Source of the DNA: Verrucomicrobiota bacterium
GTDB lineage: Bacteria; Verrucomicrobiota; Verrucomicrobiia; Limisphaerales; JAEYXS01
NCBI GenBank assembly: GCA_021156225.1
Contig: JAJNBN010000042.1
Span: 1 to 13,631, forward strand
Direction: 5' to 3'
DNA length: 13,631 nucleotides
Shown: positions 1-7,785 of the stretch, piece by piece
Layout of the letters: every line of letters starts with the position of its first letter
Numbering within the stretch: position 1 is the first letter of the stretch
Program-made: the position numbers and the translations under genes
Notes under the pieces: generated by a model
Seen by the model: only the letters and a program-made list of their open reading frames with translations
Databases searched by the model: none
Told to the model about the DNA's origin: nothing

Positions 1-625
1 CGGTGCTATTTATAAATTCGAAAATGTAATTTAACAATCTTCCTTCAGGATCTTTCTCCAACTGTTTGAATTTCAAATCCTGCAGCCACCGGAGACATTC
101 ACTCAAAGCCACATTTTCACCAAATACCGACAAATGTCGGGCCAATCTCGGGTGAGAATAGAATACTTTTTCGTAATCTTTATCGCCTCCTGCAAAACGA
201 CGATAAGGTCCATAAGCTGCCGAAAACCAACCGGGTTTTCCACTCCAAACGTGCCTATTTGCTGGCCGTTGTTTACTGGTGGCTAGTTGGACATCTTGGT
301 TTTCCTGCCGGACAAAAAACAGATTCACAGTAAGTAGATTCTGTGTTTGTCTGCCTTTGCCTTTCCACTCATCATAGAACTTATCTTGTTCAATGGATAA
401 GAATATGATTCCAGTATTGTCTATGGGTCGCATCCAGCTGCTCCAATCCAGCCGCAGAGCGGGAGCTTCAGCCGGGCCAACCAGAGCAAGTGCAACAGCT
501 CTTAGAAATGAAGATTTACCCGACCCGTTATCACCAATAATGACGTTGGAGTTCCTTAAGTGAGGCGATTTTGTCCTGCTATACGAGCGTCTTTTCATCC
601 TGACCTTGCTCAAGCACAATCTCAC
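1..625 (-). CDS. P-loop ATPase of the AAA/RecF-like class, 5' part only (runs off left edge)
   Basis: The minus-strand frame is open from about 640 to the window edge and encodes roughly 208 residues. Seen directly: a Walker A loop GDNGSGKSS at residues 31-39, preceded by a strand NVII and followed by a helix SFLRAVALAL. Further on is a YGPYRRF motif, which I recall as common in single-protein ABC-class ATPases of the AAA_21/AAA_23 type. The signature, Walker B and any effector domain lie beyond the edge. GTG 625 is chosen because SKVRMKRRSYS then lines up with the first beta strand of RecF-like proteins; TTG 613 is also possible. ATG 598 has an AAGG five bases upstream but would remove that strand. 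The gene is visibly more AT-rich than its neighbours, which may indicate transfer. Proteins of this class occur in DNA repair and in phage-defence systems. The exact role cannot be told from this fragment. Confidence 0.8.
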   Translation of the reverse strand, partial: MRLCLSKVRMKRRSYSRTKSPHLRNSNVIIGDNGSGKSSFLRAVALALVGPAEAPALRLDWSSWMRPIDNTGIIFLSIEQDKFYDEWKGKGRQTQNLLTVNLFFVRQENQDVQLATSKQRPANRHVWSGKPGWFSAAYGPYRRFAGGDKDYEKVFYSHPRLARHLSVFGENVALSECLRWLQDLKFKQLEKDPEGRLLNYIFEFINST

Positions 626-658
626 ATGCAGGGTTACCAGTCAATGTCGGTTCGAGTA

Positions 659-689
659 AAAGCCGCGCTGGAGTTGCCAACGCGGCTTT
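659..689 (-). terminator. Probable intrinsic terminator after the isomerase-like gene
   Basis: A perfect 9-bp stem (AAAGCCGCG at 659-667 with CGCGGCTTT at 681-689) encloses a 13-base loop. Read on the minus strand the second arm ends in CTTTTA, a short U-run. It lies about 53 bases past the stop codon at 743 and just before the ATPase start, so it would separate these two minus-strand genes. The U-run is short, so termination could be weak. The symmetric ends would let it work in both directions. Confidence 0.5.
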
Positions 690-742
690 GAATTTCAATC
701 AAGTCCGGCCCCCAAATAGGCCCGTCATGCAATGACCAAAGA

Positions 743-1924
743 TTAGAACTTGTTCTTCCGATACGCCCCCATCTTCGGCGCATCCGGATTCACTTCCGGG
801 CCGAAGTAGCGCAGCACTACCAGCGGTTCCGTCTCGCTCGTGTTCTCGAACGTGATGCCCGCTTTCGCGCCGTCTTCCGTCACGAAATACTCGTCCTCGG
901 TCAGCTCATGGAAGCGGATCAGCTTCGGGCTGTTCAGCGCCTGGCCGTTGATCTTGCCGGAGCCCTGCACGCAGATGAGACCATACGCGCCGTTATCCGT
1001 GATTGTCGCCTTGATGCCGGGTTCCACCGTTAGTTCCTTGGCCGTGAAGAGCTGTTCGCCATCCACCTTGCCGTAAACGATCCAGCGATCCACGAAACCT
1101 TCCTTGCGCGTATCCGCGACCGGCACGGGTTCGAGGTAGTGGTTGTCCTTGAACTTCGGATCCACGTTCTTCGCCCAGTCGAGCTGTTCCACGATGAAGT
1201 CCAGGTCCTTGTGATGCTTCTTCGGCATGTCCTTCACCAGCAGGCTCCACGGCACTTCGCGGCCTTCCACCAGGCTCTGATACATGCCGAACACATCCGA
1301 ACCCCACTGCGGCTCATACGTGCAGAGCGAACCCGGCGCATGGAGGATGCACGGATCGATCAGCCAGCCCGTCCCCGGCTTCAAACGATACGCCTTGGAC
1401 AGATCGAGGATGCCGTTGTCGCCCTTGTTCCAGTTCTCCAGGCACTTGCGCACCTGCGCCTTCGTCGTGCCGGGCTCGAAGCCCATGAACGTGTAGGGGA
1501 AATTATTGCCCGTGTTGTTATGCTGCGGCGGGAAGTAATAAGACTCCGGCTTGCCCTCCTGCCCGACGAGCTTCGCCTGCGCGGCGCTCTGGTGCATGTG
1601 ATGCGGAATCGGGCCCATGTTATCGAAGAACTTCGAGTAAACCGGCCACTTCTTGTATTTGCCCCAGATGGATTTGCCGATCAACGTGCTGCCGCATTCG
1701 GCCACCGCCTGTTGCAGCGTGAACCGGTTCTTGCCCACCACCACATAGCTCAAGCCTTCGTCCGGCGTGCGGTTTTCGTTAGCCGCCGGCGTCGTGGAGG
1801 CGAACCAGCGTTCATCGATGCCGCCGCGATTCAAGCCGTAGGCATAGAGATCATCCGGATGCAGCTTCAGGCGTTTGCCCGGTTGCAAGACCCGGCAGTT
1901 TATCCGCCGAGAGCACGCCAGCAA
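743..1924 (-). CDS. Mannose-6-phosphate isomerase-like cupin protein
   Basis: The product (393 residues from TTG 1924) resembles type I phosphomannose isomerases in layout. An N-terminal cupin half carries a PHHMHQ motif (residues 107-112) and a glutamate in GKPESYYF (E127), and a later histidine sits in DPCILHAPGS (H195). These match the Q/H, E and H zinc ligands expected of the family. A second cupin-like barrel fills about residues 270-385. I recall similar proteins of unassigned function in Planctomycetes and Verrucomicrobia, so isomerase activity is an inference; a sugar-binding or other sugar-isomerising role is equally possible. The start is unclear: there is no in-frame ATG before the conserved QPGKRLKLHPDDLYA segment, only TTG at 1924 and 1888, and no ribosome binding site. 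A stop lies a few codons upstream of 1924. A hairpin repeat sits directly upstream. Confidence 0.8.
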   Translation of the reverse strand: MLACSRRINCRVLQPGKRLKLHPDDLYAYGLNRGGIDERWFASTTPAANENRTPDEGLSYVVVGKNRFTLQQAVAECGSTLIGKSIWGKYKKWPVYSKFFDNMGPIPHHMHQSAAQAKLVGQEGKPESYYFPPQHNNTGNNFPYTFMGFEPGTTKAQVRKCLENWNKGDNGILDLSKAYRLKPGTGWLIDPCILHAPGSLCTYEPQWGSDVFGMYQSLVEGREVPWSLLVKDMPKKHHKDLDFIVEQLDWAKNVDPKFKDNHYLEPVPVADTRKEGFVDRWIVYGKVDGEQLFTAKELTVEPGIKATITDNGAYGLICVQGSGKINGQALNSPKLIRFHELTEDEYFVTEDGAKAGITFENTSETEPLVVLRYFGPEVNPDAPKMGAYRKNKF

Positions 1925-1957
1925 GCCGGAAAAGGCGGAGCAAAAGAGTCAGTCCGG

Positions 1958-1983
1958 TAGGGCGTTGCTGACGCGACGCCCTA
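1958..1983. repeat. Intergenic palindrome (TAGGGCGT hairpin)
   Basis: An 8-bp stem (1958-1965 with 1976-1983) encloses a 10-base loop. It lies about 35 bases upstream of the isomerase-like gene, in the gene-free stretch 1925-2225. It has no U-run and does not carry the GGAGCG lead of the other hairpins in the window. It is probably one of the small dispersed palindromes of this genome rather than a terminator. The rest of 1984-2052 shows no recognisable signal. Confidence 0.5.
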
Positions 1984-2052
1984 ACCAGACCTCAAAGCAT
2001 TGAATTCAGAATGCAGGAACATGGAACTTTGAACGCACAGTAAGGAAGTGGC

Positions 2053-2199
2053 GCGCGGACTTTAGTCCGCCTAAATATCCAATCACCAATTGGCGTGAAA
2101 ATGTTAGCGACGAGCTAACGATTATCCTTCATCACCATATCCAACCAAAGTCCTGCACTGCTTTTGCTCAGGAATATTTAGGCGGACTAAAGTCCGCGC
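2053..2199. repeat. MITE-like element with 26-bp terminal inverted repeats
   Basis: Bases 2053-2078 are the exact reverse complement of 2174-2199, a 26-bp perfect match. Each arm contains its own palindrome GCGGAC-TTTA-GTCCGC (left 2055-2070, right 2182-2197). The 95-base centre has a further 6-bp hairpin, GTTAGC-GACGA-GCTAAC, at 2103-2119. The right arm is led on the minus strand by GGAGCG (2197-2202). The left arm has GGCGCG (2050-2055). There is no open reading frame inside and no obvious target-site duplication. The element occupies most of the space between the isomerase-like gene and the end of the dehydrogenase gene, 27 bases past its stop codon, so it could also act as a 3' stem-loop for that transcript. 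It is best described as a non-autonomous, REP-doublet or MITE-type repeat. Confidence 0.85.
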
Positions 2200-2225
2200 T
2201 CCTGTTGCAAAATCGGCCTTCGGCC

Positions 2226-4904
2226 CTACTTCCTCCGAAACACTGGGTGCCCCGAATACCCCGCCGATTGCATAAATGCCACCAGATCCAGGATATCCTC
2301 CTTGGACAACGCGTTCACCAATCCCTCCGGCATCGACGAGAGCGTCGCCAGCGACTTCTTCGCCACGTCACTCTTCTTCACCGTCACCTTGTCCGGCAGC
2401 AACGCGTTCGGCTGGATCACCAGCTCCGTCGCCGTCTCATTCAGCACGCGCCCGGTCACGTCATCGCCATTCTTCAACCGCACCGTCGTGTTCTGGAACT
2501 GCTCGGAAACCACCTTCGACGGCTCCACGATGCTCTCCAGCAAATCCTGCGCACTGAACCGCGCGGACACCGCCGTGAGATCCGGCCCCACCCCGCCGCC
2601 TTCATTGCCGAAGCGATGGCACTGGATGCACTGGGCATCTACGAACGCCTGCCGCCCCTTCGCAAAATTCCGCCCCGCTTCCACCTGCGTCAGATCACTC
2701 GTCAGCTCCGCCATCGTCCATTCCTTCACAAACGCCTTCTGTTGCGCTGCGGGGAAAGTGGACTTCGTCGGCTTGCCACCCTTTAGGTTGCCCTCGATGA
2801 CGGTCAACAACGGCTCCAATTCTTTCTGCTCCGACGCATTCAGATTCGCCAACGCTTCCGCATAAAAGCTCTTCAAGAAATTCGCGAGACTCGAGCCATC
2901 ACCATAGGCACGACCCGCTTCCTTGAACCATTTCTCCAACGCCGGATTGTGGTTCTTGCTCATCGGCATCGGCCCCGGCTTGGTGCCCGGATAATCCGGC
3001 TCATAGAATTCCACGTTTTGCGACGCGGCCATCTTCTGCCCCATAAACGTGAAGTACTGTTTCCGCTGATCCATCGTCCAACCCTGTGCGGTGCGCAGAT
3101 GAAAGAGATAATGGATCTGCTCTTCCTGCGTCGGCGCATCCGCCATGAGCTTCAGCGTCTTCGTGATGGCACTCGGCGCGCGCAGATAGATCAGCACCTG
3201 CGCGAGCTCGCGGTTCAGAATCTCCGTCTTCGCCGGATACTGAGCATCCAGTTCCGCGATGATCGCATCCGCCGCCGCTTTCGCCGGAGGCCCTTGCCGC
3301 ACACTGCTCACCGCGATGATGCGCAACTTGTCGATCTGCTGTGTCTCCGTGAGTGAACTCCACTTGAACCGCTTCAAAGCCTCCAGCAACGCCGGTTGCG
3401 TTTCTTTGCCACCCACCCTTGCCAGCGCGAGCAATCCATTGAGCCCCGCTTCCGTCTTCTTCTCCGCGAGTGCTTTGTCCTTCCATTGCGCAACGGGCTG
3501 CGCCTCAATCGCAATGCGTGCTGCGAAACGCAGGAAGCGATCCTCACTGTTCAAGTGAGGCCACGCCGTAGCCACGGCCTTCGCGTCCACCCGCCCGTGG
3601 AAGGCTTCCAATTCACGGCGCAGCTTACGCTCCTTCGCGCCCGCCTTGTTCGGCTCGCCCGCCGCCGCCGTGCTTTCCGTGCCCGTGTAACTGACACGAT
3701 ACAATCCCGCCGCCGTATTACGCCCCCCGATGGTGATATACATCGCCCCATCATTGCCGATGACGAGATCCGTCACGTTGAAGGGCCGCTTCTCCCCACC
3801 CGGCTGCATCAGCCCCAGCGGGCAGACGAAGTTTTCGATCTTGCCCGTGTAGCTGGAACCATCCGGCGTCAGATGCACCGCCATCACGCGCCCATAAGTC
3901 CAATCGAGGATGTAAAGCGCCCGCTGATATTTCGCCGGAAACTTCGCGCCATAGCCGAACTCCGTGCCCGTGGGGCAACCCACACCCACGTCGATGGCCG
4001 GTAAGCTGTCCGGATAATAAGCCGGCCACGGACCTGTGCCTGAGCGCCAGCCGTATTCGCCACCGGAGACAGAATGATTGATGCGCGTAGGACGATACCA
4101 CGGGGTGCCCCAATCCCACTCCATGTCCGAATCAAACGTAAAAATCTCGCCGTCCGAATTGAAGGCGAAGTGATACGGATTACGAAAACCCGCACAGAAA
4201 AGCTCCCAGTTCTTGCCATCCAGATCACCGCGTATGATATAACCACCCGGTGCCAGCAGACCTGTAGCATGCCCATTCCCATCCCACTGACGCGGCAGCA
4301 GATGATCCTCTTGGAAATTGCGATGCGCCGAATGCGCTGCGATGTCTTTTGGCACTTGGGTGAAATTCCCCGCCACCACATAGATCTTACCATCTGGTCC
4401 CAAGCGCGGCACATGTGGCCCGTGCTCGCCATTACCGGCGAATTCCTTCAAGAGCTGGATGTCCTCGTACTGATCGTTGCCCTTGTCCTTGATGCGATAA
4501 AGCCCGCTCGGCTGCTTGGCCGTATACTTGTTCACCACCACATAGATGGCCCCATTGATGAACGTCATTCCCTGCGCGTCATACAGCGGCTTGGCGATAA
4601 ATTCGCGCTTCGCCACCTTCCCATCGGACCCCAGCGTGATGCGCAGCAACCCGCCCTCGCTATTTGCCTCACGATGCTGCGGGCTGATGATCAGCCGTCC
4701 GCGATCATCCTTCGTCATCGCCACCCAGGAGCCCTCACCGATCTCACCGCCCGCGAGCAATTCCACCTTGAACCCCGGCGGCGCATAGAGTGCCGAGGCT
4801 GGCGTAGGCGCGGCTGCCGGAGCAGCGGCCGGGACGAGGTGAAGAGAAAAAGTAAACGCAGCGGCGACCAAGGTGGCAATGCCTGGACGGAATGACGGGT
4901 TCAT
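2226..4904 (-). CDS. Secreted PVC-type dehydrogenase-like protein with C-terminal cytochrome c domain
   Basis: The 892-residue product starts at ATG 4904 with a Sec signal (basic start, hydrophobic stretch about residues 8-25, Ala-rich cleavage zone near 30-38). Residues about 40-405 form a glucose/sorbosone-dehydrogenase-like beta-propeller with motifs such as GFRNPYHFAF and YILDWTYGRV. Residues about 420-720 are helical and HEAT-like. The last ~140 residues are the cytochrome c-like domain known from Pirellula and Verrucomicrobium proteins (TIGR02603 type). Its haem motif is CIQCH (C759, C762, H763), followed by GVGPDLTAVS and a likely distal ligand M858 in SSMPEGL. It probably oxidises a sugar or similar substrate in the periplasm and passes electrons to the haem; the substrate cannot be read from the sequence. 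The gene stands alone and is divergent from the amidase gene. No Shine-Dalgarno is seen before the ATG. Confidence 0.9.
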   Translation of the reverse strand: MNPSFRPGIATLVAAAFTFSLHLVPAAAPAAAPTPASALYAPPGFKVELLAGGEIGEGSWVAMTKDDRGRLIISPQHREANSEGGLLRITLGSDGKVAKREFIAKPLYDAQGMTFINGAIYVVVNKYTAKQPSGLYRIKDKGNDQYEDIQLLKEFAGNGEHGPHVPRLGPDGKIYVVAGNFTQVPKDIAAHSAHRNFQEDHLLPRQWDGNGHATGLLAPGGYIIRGDLDGKNWELFCAGFRNPYHFAFNSDGEIFTFDSDMEWDWGTPWYRPTRINHSVSGGEYGWRSGTGPWPAYYPDSLPAIDVGVGCPTGTEFGYGAKFPAKYQRALYILDWTYGRVMAVHLTPDGSSYTGKIENFVCPLGLMQPGGEKRPFNVTDLVIGNDGAMYITIGGRNTAAGLYRVSYTGTESTAAAGEPNKAGAKERKLRRELEAFHGRVDAKAVATAWPHLNSEDRFLRFAARIAIEAQPVAQWKDKALAEKKTEAGLNGLLALARVGGKETQPALLEALKRFKWSSLTETQQIDKLRIIAVSSVRQGPPAKAAADAIIAELDAQYPAKTEILNRELAQVLIYLRAPSAITKTLKLMADAPTQEEQIHYLFHLRTAQGWTMDQRKQYFTFMGQKMAASQNVEFYEPDYPGTKPGPMPMSKNHNPALEKWFKEAGRAYGDGSSLANFLKSFYAEALANLNASEQKELEPLLTVIEGNLKGGKPTKSTFPAAQQKAFVKEWTMAELTSDLTQVEAGRNFAKGRQAFVDAQCIQCHRFGNEGGGVGPDLTAVSARFSAQDLLESIVEPSKVVSEQFQNTTVRLKNGDDVTGRVLNETATELVIQPNALLPDKVTVKKSDVAKKSLATLSSMPEGLVNALSKEDILDLVAFMQSAGYSGHPVFRRK

Positions 4905-5042
4905 GTGTGATTCTTAAACCAGATGTGACGGCCTCCCGCCAAGATTATTCACGAAGTTCCCTTTTAGTCTTTCTACGGTGAACCACCTTTCTGCCACTTG
5001 AATGAAGAAATCCGCCGGGTAAGACAATAAACTCTCATCTCC

Positions 5043-5068
5043 TTCACGCCCTTTCGGGGCGGGGTGAA
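5043..5068. other. Small hairpin between divergent genes
   Basis: The 242-base space between the divergent dehydrogenase (4904) and amidase (5147) genes holds one structured spot. TTCAC at 5043-5047 can pair with GTGAA at 5064-5068, or the inner CGCCC (5047-5051) with GGGCG (5057-5061). These two pairings compete for base 5047. No operator or riboswitch is recognisable. Nothing else in the space could be assigned apart from a weak -10-like TATCCT at 5135-5140 just before the amidase ATG. Confidence 0.25.
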
Positions 5069-5146
5069 CGTCCAGCGACCAGAGCATTCAAATTTCATGT
5101 CCCGGTCAGACTTTCAAAATAAATACGCCTTCCCTATCCTCCCTAC

Positions 5147-6763
5147 ATGAACCGACGGGAATTTCTGCAACAGACCGCCTGCGCCACAGCCACTGGAGCC
5201 GCCGCCCTGTCCTCCGGCTGTACCACCTCGCCCAGCGGTTCACGCCTGAATACGACCGCAGTTCCACCCTTTCCGCTGGAAGAAGTCACCATCGCCGCAC
5301 TGCAGCAAGGTTTGCTGGAGGGCAATTATTCCACCGCTGAACTCGTCCGGCTCTATCAAGGCCGCATTGCCGCAGTGGACCAGCAGGGGCCAAAGCTCAA
5401 GGCCGTGCTCGAATTAAATCCCGATGCCCTCAGCATCGCCGCCAGCCTCGATGCCGAACGGGCGACCAAAGGACCGCGTGGCCCGCTGCATGGCATTCCC
5501 ATCCTCATCAAGGACAACATCGGCACGCATGACCTCATGCAGACCACGGCGGGTTCGCTCGCGCTGGCTGGTTCCATCGCGCCGCGCGATGCGTTCATTG
5601 TGGAACGCCTGCGTGCCGCTGGTGCCGTCATCCTGGGCAAAACCAATCTGAGCGAATGGGCGAACTTTCGCGGTGGCCGTTCAATCAGTGGGTGGAGCGC
5701 GCGCGGTGGTCAGACGCGCAATCCTTACTTCACCGATCGCAATCCTTCCGGTTCCAGCTCCGGTTCTGCCGTAGCAACATCGGCGAATCTCTGCGCTGCC
5801 GCCATCGGCACCGAGACGAATGGTTCCATCGTTTCGCCCGCGTCCCATTGCGGTATCGTGGGTCTCAAGCCCACGGTCGGCCTCATCAGCCGCTCCGGCA
5901 TCATCCCCATCGCCGCGAGCATGGACACGGCGGGACCGATGACCCGCACCGTTGCCGATGCCGCCGTGTTATTAAGTGTTCTAGCCGGAGCCGATCCGCA
6001 AGACCGTGCCACGCAAACTGCCGACGTCAAAATCCAGGCTGACTATACTCAATTTCTTGACGCTACCGCCTTGCGAGGGGCCCGGCTCGGTGTTCTGCGC
6101 AGCTCATTCCGCATGCACCCGAAGGTGGACCCGGTCACTGATTCTGCTCTGAACGTGTTGCAGAAGAACGGCGCTGTGCTCGTGGACGTGTCTCTACCCA
6201 GTCTCACGGGGCTCAGCGAAGCCCGCTTTCAAGTCATGCTCTATGAATTCAAAGCGGGCCTGAACAATTACTTCGCCTCGCTCGGTCCCCAAGCCTCAGT
6301 GAAAAACCTGACGGAACTCATCGCCTTCAACGAAAAGGAACGTGCTCGTGAACTCGCCTTCTTCGGTCAGGAGATTTTGCAGGAAGCCAACGGCAAAGGA
6401 CCCCTCACCGATCCCTCATACCTAGAAGCGAAAGCCAAACTCCAAGAATGGCGCGACGTGCTGACCCGCTTCATGGACACCAATAAAGTCGAAGCCATCA
6501 TCGCTCCCACCGCTGGACCTGCTGCAACGATGGACTACATCCATGGCGAACGCGGTCTCGGCGGCAGCTCCACACCCGCCGCCACCGCCGGTTTCCCGCA
6601 CATCACGGTGCCCTGCGGTAATGTTTACGGTCTCCCCGTTGGTTTGTCCTTCTATGGCCGCGCCTGGAGCGAACCAAAATTGCTCGCCCTCGCCTACGCC
6701 TTTGAGCAGGTAGCAAAGGCGCGCCTCATCCCCCAACTCCACCGCTCGCTGGAACTGGCCTGA
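5147..6763 (+). CDS. Amidase-signature family hydrolase, Tat-exported lipoprotein
   Basis: The 538-residue product carries the amidase-signature fold: catalytic lysine K122 in LIKDN, the glycine/serine loop PSGSSSGSA with cis-serine about S204, and the nucleophile S227 in GTETNGSIVSP, followed by GLKPT. The family cleaves C-N bonds in amides. GatA is a cytoplasmic member, but this protein begins with a twin-arginine motif (RREFL, residues 3-7) and a lipobox LSSGC with the cysteine at position 25. It should therefore be exported folded through Tat and lipid-anchored. That rules against a GatA role and suggests hydrolysis of amides or peptides in the envelope. The substrate is unknown. The ATG at 5147 has no Shine-Dalgarno; a weak TATCCT (5135-5140) lies six bases upstream. 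The gene stands alone, with dehydrogenase and hydrolase genes on the opposite strand on either side. Confidence 0.9.
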   Translation: MNRREFLQQTACATATGAAALSSGCTTSPSGSRLNTTAVPPFPLEEVTIAALQQGLLEGNYSTAELVRLYQGRIAAVDQQGPKLKAVLELNPDALSIAASLDAERATKGPRGPLHGIPILIKDNIGTHDLMQTTAGSLALAGSIAPRDAFIVERLRAAGAVILGKTNLSEWANFRGGRSISGWSARGGQTRNPYFTDRNPSGSSSGSAVATSANLCAAAIGTETNGSIVSPASHCGIVGLKPTVGLISRSGIIPIAASMDTAGPMTRTVADAAVLLSVLAGADPQDRATQTADVKIQADYTQFLDATALRGARLGVLRSSFRMHPKVDPVTDSALNVLQKNGAVLVDVSLPSLTGLSEARFQVMLYEFKAGLNNYFASLGPQASVKNLTELIAFNEKERARELAFFGQEILQEANGKGPLTDPSYLEAKAKLQEWRDVLTRFMDTNKVEAIIAPTAGPAATMDYIHGERGLGGSSTPAATAGFPHITVPCGNVYGLPVGLSFYGRAWSEPKLLALAYAFEQVAKARLIPQLHRSLELA

Positions 6764-6766
6764 CTT

Positions 6767-6797
6767 GGAGCGCGGGTTGTCCCAACCCGCAGCAACG
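6767..6797 (+). repeat. GGAGCG palindrome, single copy
   Basis: GGAGCG (6767-6772) runs into an 8-bp perfect stem, GCGGGTTG at 6772-6779 with CAACCCGC at 6783-6790, and a 3-base loop; it is followed by AGCAACG. It begins three bases after the amidase stop codon. There is no T-run, so it is not a typical intrinsic terminator, though it may stabilise the 3' end. The lead (GGAGCG) and tail (CAGCAACG) match those of the right-hand hairpin at 7916-7944, while the stem sequence differs. Confidence 0.7.
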
Positions 6798-6856
6798 CCC
6801 AAACATCCGTAGAGTTACTCTCGTTTAAAACGCTCAAGAATCGCCTGCCTCTTCCC

Positions 6857-7738
6857 TCACTTCACCCATCCCAACGATTCCAGAAACAGATCCGTCTGCA
6901 CCAGCGCATCATTGAACAGTGCCCCATCAAACATCAGGTACCCATGCGGCCCGCCTTCATTGACTACCAATTCTGAGCGATTGCCCGCCTTCAACATCGC
7001 GTCATGAAACTTCTGTGCCCCTTTGAACGGAGTCGTGGTGTCGCCCGTGCCATGCAAAATAAGTGTGGGCGGCGTGCCGCGCTTCACCTGATGCGCCGGT
7101 GAAATCTCCTGCCAGCGCGCACCAATGAGCGCATTGCCATATCCTTCTTTCGAGGTATCGATCACTGGATAATACAACACCATCGCATTCGGCACGCTGG
7201 AGATTTTCAGGTCATCCATCGCTTCATCGATACCCTCGAACATCGCCGTGCTCGCCGCCACATGCCCGCCCGCCGAACCGCCATTCACTGCGATGCGCTC
7301 CGGATCAATGCCAAGTTCCTTCGCATGCGCACGGATATAACGTAGCGCTGAGCGTCCATCTTTTACGCAATCGAAAACCGTGTTGGTCCCCTTCGTCGTG
7401 ACCAGCCGATATTCCATGCTGATTCCCACCATGCCCAGTTCGGCGTAATGCGCAGCGAATGGATACATGCGCCTCGGTTCACCGCCCCGCCAGCCGCCGC
7501 CATGAATCGTCAGGAAACACGGCCGCTTATCGCCGGGCTTAAGTCCTTTGGGTTCGAAGATGTGCAGGCGCAGTTCACGTCCCTCGATCTGTTTGTAAAC
7601 GACCTTGCGGGTTGGCTCGACCTTGGCCGCGATCTGCGCCGCTGGATCCAATGGCTTCGGTGCGGCCGCGTGCGCTTGAATTGCACCAAGCGAGATAAAG
7701 ATTACTGTCAGCAAATAGAGCAGGGACAGGGGACGCAT
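6857..7738 (-). CDS. Secreted alpha/beta hydrolase (HSL/acetyl-esterase type)
   Basis: The 293-residue product has a Sec signal (residues 1 to about 24, cleavage near AHA). The mature part has the hormone-sensitive-lipase type oxyanion motif HGGGW (79-83), the nucleophile elbow GGSAGG (S155), an acid D233 in HGTGDTTTP and a histidine H265 in GPHGY, so the catalytic triad is complete. Such exported esterases often remove acetyl or feruloyl groups from plant polysaccharides or hydrolyse short esters. The substrate here is not determined. The start at ATG 7738 is favoured because it gives the complete signal peptide. No Shine-Dalgarno is seen. The gene converges on the amidase gene and is divergent from the ABC transporter operon; the space between them carries an inverted pair of palindromes. 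Confidence 0.88.
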   Translation of the reverse strand: MRPLSLLYLLTVIFISLGAIQAHAAAPKPLDPAAQIAAKVEPTRKVVYKQIEGRELRLHIFEPKGLKPGDKRPCFLTIHGGGWRGGEPRRMYPFAAHYAELGMVGISMEYRLVTTKGTNTVFDCVKDGRSALRYIRAHAKELGIDPERIAVNGGSAGGHVAASTAMFEGIDEAMDDLKISSVPNAMVLYYPVIDTSKEGYGNALIGARWQEISPAHQVKRGTPPTLILHGTGDTTTPFKGAQKFHDAMLKAGNRSELVVNEGGPHGYLMFDGALFNDALVQTDLFLESLGWVK

Positions 7739-7785
7739 GTGGAAATAGAATCGTAAGCAACGCTAACGAACCAGAAAAATCCCCA

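Noticed and set aside
1139..1960. A 273-codon plus-strand open frame over the isomerase-like gene
   Set aside because: The minus-strand product has conserved cupin metal ligands; the plus frame is Arg/Leu/His-rich low-complexity shadow sequence.
1925..2225. CRISPR array or tRNA in the gene-free stretch
   Set aside because: There are no regularly spaced direct repeats and no cloverleaf; the visible repeats are inverted.
4074..4895. A 273-codon plus-strand open frame over the dehydrogenase gene
   Set aside because: It is antisense to the well-supported beta-propeller region and has no recognisable motif.
6767..6797. Hairpin after the amidase gene as a classical intrinsic terminator
   Set aside because: The 8-bp stem is strong but is followed by AGCAACGCCC rather than a T-run, and its lead and tail match the repeat family.
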